A stretch of 64,000 nucleotides of DNA, from positions 143,409 through 207,408 of the forward strand of contig JABGQM010000002.1 in assembly GCA_018648805.1 (NCBI GenBank), in the 5' to 3' direction. Position 1 is the stretch's first letter. Every line of letters begins with the position of its first letter. Origin of the DNA: Verrucomicrobiota bacterium (GTDB taxonomy: Bacteria > Verrucomicrobiota > Kiritimatiellia > UBA8416 > JABMPJ01). A program made the translations under genes and the position numbers. The notes beneath the pieces are model-generated. The model was not told the DNA's origin and searched no databases. It saw nothing but the letters and a program-made list of their open reading frames with translations. Positions 59,038-64,000 of this stretch are shown one piece after another.

Positions 59038-59586
59038 ATGACGCGACATGCCTGGCCAGCCGCCTGCCTGCTCCTCCTCGGCCTCGGCCTGGGGGCGGCG
59101 GCCTCGGAGCTCTCCCTGGCGCGCGAGTTGGCCGATGAAGGCGATGGAGCCGCCTGCGTGGTGGAATGCCTGCGCGTCGAAAGGCTCTATCCCGCGCATG
59201 CCGCGGAGGCCGCGCAGCTGCGCCGTGCCATGCGCGCGGACCGTGCCACGGCCGCGCCGCGCCGCTGGTGGCGCACCCTCGGCTCCCTGCCGGTGCGGGG
59301 ACTGGTGGCCTTCTATCGAACCACGGTCGCCCCCGCTCTTGGCTCGCGATGCCTGCTCACGCCAAGCTGTTCGGCCTACAGCCTGCAGGCCGCCCGCGAG
59401 CGTGGATGGGTCAGTATCCCCATGACGGCCGACCGCCTCATCCGCGAACCCACCGTGACGCATGCCCGGGCCGTCCCCGTCACGATGCCCTCGGGCGAGA
59501 TTCTCTTCGCCGACCCCATTACGGACCATATCGGCGCCCGCAAGCGCCACGCCCCCGCAACATGCAAAGGATTGGATCATGACTAG
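59038..59586 (+). CDS. YidD-domain protein with N-terminal signal sequence
   Basis: A 182-residue protein. The central part (about 80-140, GLVAFYRTTVAPALGSRCLLTPSCSAYSLQAARERG) is a YidD domain, with the conserved paired cysteines of RCLLTPSC. YidD normally is a 70-90 residue cytoplasmic protein aiding YidC-dependent insertion. This version begins with a hydrophobic signal-like stretch (about 6-22) and has about 55 extra N-terminal and 35 extra C-terminal residues, so its location may be periplasmic. It overlaps by 8 bp the next gene, a lipoprotein, and the two are probably translationally coupled. Confidence 0.8.
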   Translation: MTRHAWPAACLLLLGLGLGAAASELSLARELADEGDGAACVVECLRVERLYPAHAAEAAQLRRAMRADRATAAPRRWWRTLGSLPVRGLVAFYRTTVAPALGSRCLLTPSCSAYSLQAARERGWVSIPMTADRLIREPTVTHARAVPVTMPSGEILFADPITDHIGARKRHAPATCKGLDHD

Positions 59587-60448
59587 ACATCACTGGGTTT
59601 CAGGCCTACTTCTGCTGGCGGGCACCCTCACCGCCTGCGCCCAAATGGAGCAGGGGCTCGCGCTGGCGCGTGACATCGCGGCCGACAATCAGCATGCCCA
59701 GGCCGCGGTGGAGTATCGACGCCTGGCCATGCAGAGCGAACAGCCAACTGAGCAAGGCGCCCTCTACTGGATGGCCGGCTACGAGTATCTGCAGGGCGAA
59801 CGCTACATGCAGGCCGACCGGATGCTGCGAAACGTCGAGGATGCAACGCCCGATCTCGAGGCGGAAGTCTACCTCCTGCGCAGCCAGAGCAGCCAGGCAC
59901 GCCACCGGCTGCGCGAAGCGGCTTTCTATCTCGACCATCTCAACACGCCCACGCAGCCCAAGCCCCTGCGCACACTGGCCGCCAAACGGCTCGCGGCCGT
60001 ACATCTGGCACAGCAGGACAGCGCTCGCGCGCGCACGATCCTGCAGGATGCCCAAGGCCCGCAGCTGGACGAAGCGTTGGCCGCCATCGCCACCTACGAT
60101 GCCGGGCGTGACAAACGACCGCTCGTGGGCGGTCTCCTGGGCATCATTCCCGGACTGGGCTATGCCTATGCGGGCGAGTACGCCAGCGCCCTGCGCTCAC
60201 TGATGCTGAATGCCCTCTGCATATGGGGGCTGGTGGAATTCGCGGAGGAAGATCAGTGGGGCGGCGTGGCCGTTGTCGGCTTTGCGGAAATCACCTTCTA
60301 TTCAGGCAGCATTTATGGCGGCGCGGATGCCGCGGTGCGCTACAACGAGCGGCGCCTGCAGGAAGCCACGCAGGTGATCGAAGGCAACACCCGGGTCACA
60401 CCCGACCTCAACGCCCTGCCCATCCTGACGCTACGCTACGAATTCTAG
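59579..60448 (+). CDS. TPR-like lipoprotein with C-terminal membrane region
   Basis: A 289-residue predicted lipoprotein: signal with lipobox LTAC (Cys at about 20), a helical tetratricopeptide-like part (about 22-180, with repeated ALYWMAGYEYLQGERYMQAD-type units), then a hydrophobic region (about 185-260, LLGIIPGLGYAYAGEYASAL and WGLVEFAEE) similar in pattern to TM2/DUF5683-type domains, ending in an aromatic-rich LTLRYEF. Overlap with the YidD-domain gene suggests they act together in envelope assembly. No enzymatic motif. Confidence 0.75.
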   Translation: MTRHHWVSGLLLLAGTLTACAQMEQGLALARDIAADNQHAQAAVEYRRLAMQSEQPTEQGALYWMAGYEYLQGERYMQADRMLRNVEDATPDLEAEVYLLRSQSSQARHRLREAAFYLDHLNTPTQPKPLRTLAAKRLAAVHLAQQDSARARTILQDAQGPQLDEALAAIATYDAGRDKRPLVGGLLGIIPGLGYAYAGEYASALRSLMLNALCIWGLVEFAEEDQWGGVAVVGFAEITFYSGSIYGGADAAVRYNERRLQEATQVIEGNTRVTPDLNALPILTLRYEF

Positions 60449-60478
60449 GACGCACGGGCACCATGCATGGCGCCCCTA

Positions 60479-62545
60479 CTACCGCAAAACGGCTATGAGC
60501 CCAAGGATCACGGCGATGGCCAAAAGCATGTAGAGCCGGCGGCGCGTGGGCGTGCCCTCGGCCTCATCGGGAAACGCCGGTGTGCACGTGAACTGACGCC
60601 GCTGCTCGCGCGTGGGACGCATGCGTGCGTTGATCGCCCAGCCACACCCTTCGAGCAGGGCGCTCAGATCCTGGCGGCGCAGCTTGAGTATCGCGATCAG
60701 CGACACCGGCACCATCACCACCAGGGCCGCCCCCAGAATGCCGAGACAAATCTGGCCCGGCCGCAACGCGGCGAGGCTGGTCGTCACGAATGCAAAGGCC
60801 GACCCGATCGCCGCCACCGACACGCTCAATCCCATCAGCATGCCGGCCGACCCGAACTGGCCCTTGCCCTCGGGCGCCGGCTGGCCGGCTGCCGCCGCAG
60901 GCTTGGCCTTGAACATGCCGTCGGCTTGCTTCTGAAGCGCCTTTTCAGAGGTGGCCGACATCGACTCGATCTTGCCCAGCAGAAAGCCCCACAACCGCAC
61001 AAAGGGCGCTCCTAAGGCTTCGCGTACGCTGATAGGGTTGACGATGATCTGCGTCACGCGCGCGTTGTGCTCGCGCCCATCCGTATCGAAAAACACCCCG
61101 CGCTTGCCCACCTGCAGATTGCCCTTCGATCCCGCCATGGCGGGTACGGCCACGCTGTAGGCCTTGGCGCCGGCGAGGCCCTCCACCTCGAGGTAGAGCG
61201 TAAAGATGTTGCTCTCTTTGGCGATCTTCTGGTGCGCCGCCACGTCATCCACCTTGAAGGCCAGGTTGAACCAACGGCCGTCGATCACGGCCGAGCCCAT
61301 CTCAAAGAGGGCACGGGTCGATATGTCATATAGCTCGCGGAAGCTCACGAAGTTGTTGACCAGGCGCAGCAGATGCGCCCGGTAGAGCAGCAACCGCTCA
61401 AGCGCCAAGACCCCACCACGCACCTCGGAGATGCGCCGGTCCTCTTCAATCAATCGGCGCACCTCGTCGGCCAGCCGGCCGTCGCGATACGCCGCCAACC
61501 GTTCGGGCGTGAGGGTTTCGACATTGGCGCCCTGCTTAGAGCGAATGTAGTCGCCGAAGGGCTTGAGCGCCTCACCCACGCTGGCCCAGGCGGCCTCATC
61601 CAGCACATCGGGCGTCACATGCAGAATGCGCGCCAACACCTCGTCGGCCAAGTTGGCGATCTGAGGGGCGTAGAACGGATTTACCTCGCCCGTCGTCAAG
61701 GGCAGCTGCCCCTCGGCATTGACCCGCGCCAGCGGTCGCGTACGCAACCAGGCGTCCATGTCGGCATCATCCGTCGCATCCACCTGGCCGATCGCCGCGG
61801 TCTCGAAATGACCACCCGTCTGCGCATCAAAGCGCAGCACCCGACAGGCATGGAAGAACGCGTTGACCGGCCCCTCGATCGCGGCGTAGTGGGCGTAGAC
61901 CGCGGGCGTCTCGGCGCCGAACGGGACCAGGCTGTCGGCGTTGACCCCGCTCCCCGCTTCGCGCCACTCGAGCAGACCGCGCACGGCCGCGATAAAGGTA
62001 TCCAGCTGCGGTTCATCAATACCCGGCTTGCCACTCGCATCCTGGGTCGATCCGATGCAGGCCAGCACATCCTCGATCAGGCCGCGCGCCGCACCCGTTG
62101 CGGCCGAGGGCACCACGATGCCGTCACCGTTGAGCGGCTTCTCGCACAGCTTCGCCAAAAATTCACGCACCTGCACCAGCGTGATCGACGCATCCGCGCC
62201 GCCCGCGAGGACCTCCCGCGCCGACCCGATCAGCCGCTTGCCCTCGGGCAGGTCGGTCTGAATCGCCTCCAACGCCAGCGGGGCCTCCGGATCGTCAGGA
62301 AGGGAGGTGTCGCGCAAGACGGTGAGTAACCAGCGGATCGCGCTGCGTAGCTCATCTGTATTGATCCGGCCACTGCCATCCGCATTGATCAACTCGGTCA
62401 GCGTGCGATCACAGCGAAAGGCCGAAGCCGGGGCGCTCGTGGCCACCCACAACGCCTCATCCAGCTCCAATACGTGCTCCAGATCACGCGCCGTCTCGAT
62501 CCGCAACTGGTACGTCTTTCCACACCTGTCAAACCGCATGGTCAT
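60479..62545 (-). CDS. Large protein with EF-hand-like loop and C-terminal membrane region, function unknown
   Basis: A 688-residue protein. Near the N-terminus the segment NADGSGRINTDE matches an EF-hand calcium loop. The long middle (about 90-540) has no recognised domain. Two hydrophobic segments (about 582-640, MLMGLSVSVAAIGSAFAFV and ICLGILGAALVVMVPVSLIAIL) and a final one (LYMLLAIAVILGLIAVL) place the C-terminus in the membrane. AAGGAG six bases before the ATG at 62545 decides the start. No signal peptide. It reads as an intact unique gene; I give no function. Confidence 0.75.
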   Translation of the reverse strand: MTMRFDRCGKTYQLRIETARDLEHVLELDEALWVATSAPASAFRCDRTLTELINADGSGRINTDELRSAIRWLLTVLRDTSLPDDPEAPLALEAIQTDLPEGKRLIGSAREVLAGGADASITLVQVREFLAKLCEKPLNGDGIVVPSAATGAARGLIEDVLACIGSTQDASGKPGIDEPQLDTFIAAVRGLLEWREAGSGVNADSLVPFGAETPAVYAHYAAIEGPVNAFFHACRVLRFDAQTGGHFETAAIGQVDATDDADMDAWLRTRPLARVNAEGQLPLTTGEVNPFYAPQIANLADEVLARILHVTPDVLDEAAWASVGEALKPFGDYIRSKQGANVETLTPERLAAYRDGRLADEVRRLIEEDRRISEVRGGVLALERLLLYRAHLLRLVNNFVSFRELYDISTRALFEMGSAVIDGRWFNLAFKVDDVAAHQKIAKESNIFTLYLEVEGLAGAKAYSVAVPAMAGSKGNLQVGKRGVFFDTDGREHNARVTQIIVNPISVREALGAPFVRLWGFLLGKIESMSATSEKALQKQADGMFKAKPAAAAGQPAPEGKGQFGSAGMLMGLSVSVAAIGSAFAFVTTSLAALRPGQICLGILGAALVVMVPVSLIAILKLRRQDLSALLEGCGWAINARMRPTREQRRQFTCTPAFPDEAEGTPTRRRLYMLLAIAVILGLIAVLR

Positions 62546-62593
62546 AGACAACTCCTTAACCAACAATCGAGCAACCCACCACTAATCGTCCAA

Positions 62594-62737
62594 CCCTAAT
62601 CAATCACACCCTAATCGCCCATCCCTAATCGAGTACCCTAATCGATTAGGGGAAACGATTAGGGGGGAGTCGAGTGAGCTACCCTAATCGAGCACCCTAA
62701 TCGATTAGGGCCTGGCGATTAGGGGGATCGATTAGGG
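62594..62737. repeat. Left CCCTAATCG array
   Basis: Ten occurrences of CCCTAATC(G), counting both strands, in 144 bp, partly as the perfect 16-bp palindrome CCCTAATCGATTAGGG (62636-62651 and 62695-62710). Spacers between units are irregular (about 2-30 bp), unlike CRISPR. The array lies just downstream of the four-helix-bundle gene and upstream of the start of the EF-hand-like gene. Confidence 0.85.
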
Positions 62738-62783
62738 GGGGGGAGTCGCGCGAGATCCCGTGGCCCCCACATGCCGCACAATA

Positions 62784-63518
62784 TTATTCCTCCAAGTATC
62801 CTTTCAACCCGGCAAGCATCGCCATCACTCGACGCAGATACGACCGGGAATCATCAACCTCTATTGTCGCCGTTGCCTCCACCAGGTCTAGGTATGCAGC
62901 CAATTTCGTCCCCGCCTCCTCAGCAGTACCAAGGAACTTCCTATGATCCAGGCTGGAAAACCGCCCATTGCCTTCTGCGATGTTGAGAGTAAGACTCGTT
63001 GTCAACTCATCAATGCGCCTTGTATAACGAGATATTTTTCCCCCATGCCACAGTTCACCCAATGACTCATGAATCTGAAGCGACCGCCGATAAACATCCA
63101 GAGATTCGTGTAGAAAGTATGTTTCTTCCGTCTCTCCATATGGCCCACGATCCTCCTTCACGCAATGATCCCAGGATCGGCGCAGCCCTACTTCCATGCG
63201 TGCAATCTGCTGGAGTAGCTTTTTGGCAGATTCCACCTGTGCCGAGTCAACCAAGCGACGACGAAAAGCTACGTCGAGACATGCAGCGCACTCCAGGACA
63301 GATCCGAGCGAGCATTCCAGACAGTAGACCCCTCTCTCGGTCGCTCGGAGTCGGGCAGATTTGGTCAGGTTTGTAACAACACTCTCAGTCGCGCGGTCAA
63401 ACTGGTCGTGTACAGCCCACTGTGTTGGCCAGGAAGCAAGCAATTCACCCGCACCCGCCGCGAACGATACAGCAACGCCATAGACCTCCAGCTTCTCATG
63501 TGGAAACAACTGCTCCAT
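62784..63518 (-). CDS. Duplicated four-helix-bundle (S23/IVP-like) protein
   Basis: A 244-residue protein made of two related halves. Half 1 (about 5-120) begins PHEKLEVYGVAVSFAAGAGELL; half 2 (about 136-244) begins LHESLDVYRRSLQIHESLGELW and contains SLTLNIAEGNGRFSSLDHRKFLGTAEEAGTKL, the signature of the 23S-rRNA intervening-sequence / Avd-like four-helix-bundle family (TIGR02436). Single-domain members are about 115-125 residues, so this is a tandem fusion; half 1 has lost the NIAEG motif. Function is unknown in general. It is enclosed on both sides by CCCTAATCG arrays, and a transposase-like gene lies beyond the right one. Confidence 0.8.
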   Translation of the reverse strand: MEQLFPHEKLEVYGVAVSFAAGAGELLASWPTQWAVHDQFDRATESVVTNLTKSARLRATERGVYCLECSLGSVLECAACLDVAFRRRLVDSAQVESAKKLLQQIARMEVGLRRSWDHCVKEDRGPYGETEETYFLHESLDVYRRSLQIHESLGELWHGGKISRYTRRIDELTTSLTLNIAEGNGRFSSLDHRKFLGTAEEAGTKLAAYLDLVEATATIEVDDSRSYLRRVMAMLAGLKGYLEE

Positions 63519-63527
63519 CCCACTTCC

Positions 63528-63590
63528 CCCTAATCGCCCACCCTAATCGCCCACCCTAATCGCCAAACCCTAATCGCCAAACCCTAATCG
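63528..63590. repeat. Right CCCTAATCG array
   Basis: Five CCCTAATCG units in 63 bp with near-regular 13-14 bp spacing (CCCTAATCGCCCA twice, CCCTAATCGCCAAA twice, CCCTAATCGATTG). It lies immediately upstream of the start of the four-helix-bundle gene and 11 bp from the end of the transposase-like gene. Confidence 0.85.
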
Positions 63591-63601
63591 ATTGATAACG
63601 T

Positions 63602-64000
63602 TCAAATGTTGACGCCTGCGGCTACGGAGACGCTTTGAACCCATATTGTCAGATGCCCCTCAATGCCCATTTTCTTGAGCCAGTATTGCTTCCAGACTTC
63701 CGGCCTGTATTGCTTGATCATGATCATTTTGGAGAGCCTCGTGACTACACGATCGGACCAGCCCCACGCGATGCGTTTGAGTCGGCGGCCCAGTTCGCGG
63801 AAGAGCCGTTCGAGTCGCGACGTGGTCTTCGGCGCAATGATCCCGGTAGCCAGCCACAGCTCCACTTGGTGGAACAATCCCTTGACGAGATTCTGCAGGT
63901 ACTCGACTCCGTGGGGACAGTTCTTTTGATGAAGGATCTCTATCAAATCGGTCAGCTCTTTCTTGGCATCCCTGTACTTCTCGCGCACTGCATCGATGGA
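63602..64000 (-). CDS. Probable transposase, C-terminal part (truncated by window edge)
   Basis: The frame runs from beyond the right edge to a stop at 63602; about 132 residues are visible. TTSRLERLFRELGRRLKRIA followed by WSDRVVTRLSKMIMIKQY is the kind of C-terminal segment (conserved TSxxE then basic Arg-rich helix) seen in DDE transposases of mutator/ISL3-like groups. The glutamate of the catalytic triad is plausibly in SRLERLF. The N-terminus with the first aspartates is outside the window. Family is uncertain, and no terminal inverted repeat can be defined. Confidence 0.5.
   Translation of the reverse strand, partial: SIDAVREKYRDAKKELTDLIEILHQKNCPHGVEYLQNLVKGLFHQVELWLATGIIAPKTTSRLERLFRELGRRLKRIAWGWSDRVVTRLSKMIMIKQYRPEVWKQYWLKKMGIEGHLTIWVQSVSVAAGVNI

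Noticed and set aside
62594..63590. CRISPR array made of CCCTAATCG repeats
   Set aside because: Units are 9 bp, spacings are short and irregular, some units are inverted, and there are no cas genes.

Overview
The window is a high-GC bacterial chromosome segment (about 60% GC by eye) with a Gram-negative envelope: a TonB-dependent receptor, an outer-membrane beta-barrel, a LolA-like protein and several lipoproteins. The combination of FloA/NfeD, a GH88 plus Gfo/Idh/MocA uronide locus, uroporphyrinogen-decarboxylase-like proteins next to sugar ABC transporters, and the order thrS-infC-rpmI-rplT-pheS-pheT-rarA-rny-ymdB-xseA-xseB suggests the PVC group, perhaps Kiritimatiellota or Lentisphaerota. 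That placement is inference; no rRNA is present to fix it.

Layout. 1-3016 (+) is the end of a surface-glycan cluster (Gmd, an Rmd-like reductase, a flippase-like membrane protein). A convergent MurC-like ligase follows. 4689-8385 (+) is an NfeD-NfeD-FloA membrane-microdomain operon. 8853-13543 holds a 3D-domain lipoprotein, QueF, a beta-barrel, and a secreted caspase-like protein next to an LPP20/DUF4384 protein. 13664-20712 (-) is a carbohydrate (probably unsaturated uronide) operon with its own XRE-cupin regulator. 20791-24777 (-) is a TonB receptor, YfiR-like protein and CHASE8-type histidine kinase module, divergent from a large SWIM-SNF2 ATPase. 28357-34427 (-) is a sugar ABC transporter operon with a UroD-like protein, in which one permease is fused in frame to its substrate-binding protein. 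34707-38582 (+) carries an ankyrin-MORN protein, leuS and a tiny membrane protein. 38579-51856 (-) is a long housekeeping run (xseB, xseA, ymdB, rny, formyl-THF cyclo-ligase, rarA, pheT, pheS, rplT, rpmI, infC, thrS). 52136-57588 (-) holds a von Willebrand factor A protein, a DUF1015 protein, a divergent PAP2 phosphatase and a polyprenyl glycosylphosphotransferase. 57703-60448 (+) holds small envelope proteins including a YidD-domain protein with a signal sequence. The right end has an EF-hand-like membrane protein, a duplicated four-helix-bundle gene bracketed by CCCTAATCG arrays, and the 3' part of a probable transposase.

The most distinctive feature is what fills the spacers. Eight copies of a 100-230 bp (one 450 bp) dispersed, nearly palindromic repeat family, some with terminal inverted repeats, sit next to gene ends from 8 kb to 56 kb. 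Many other spacers hold unrelated short tandem repeats with periods of 7, 9 or 12-13 bp. The repeat family, the permease-binding-protein fusion, the receptor/YfiR/kinase module and the CCCTAATCG-bracketed gene are the strongest leads for something undescribed. No CRISPR array, rRNA or tRNA was found.
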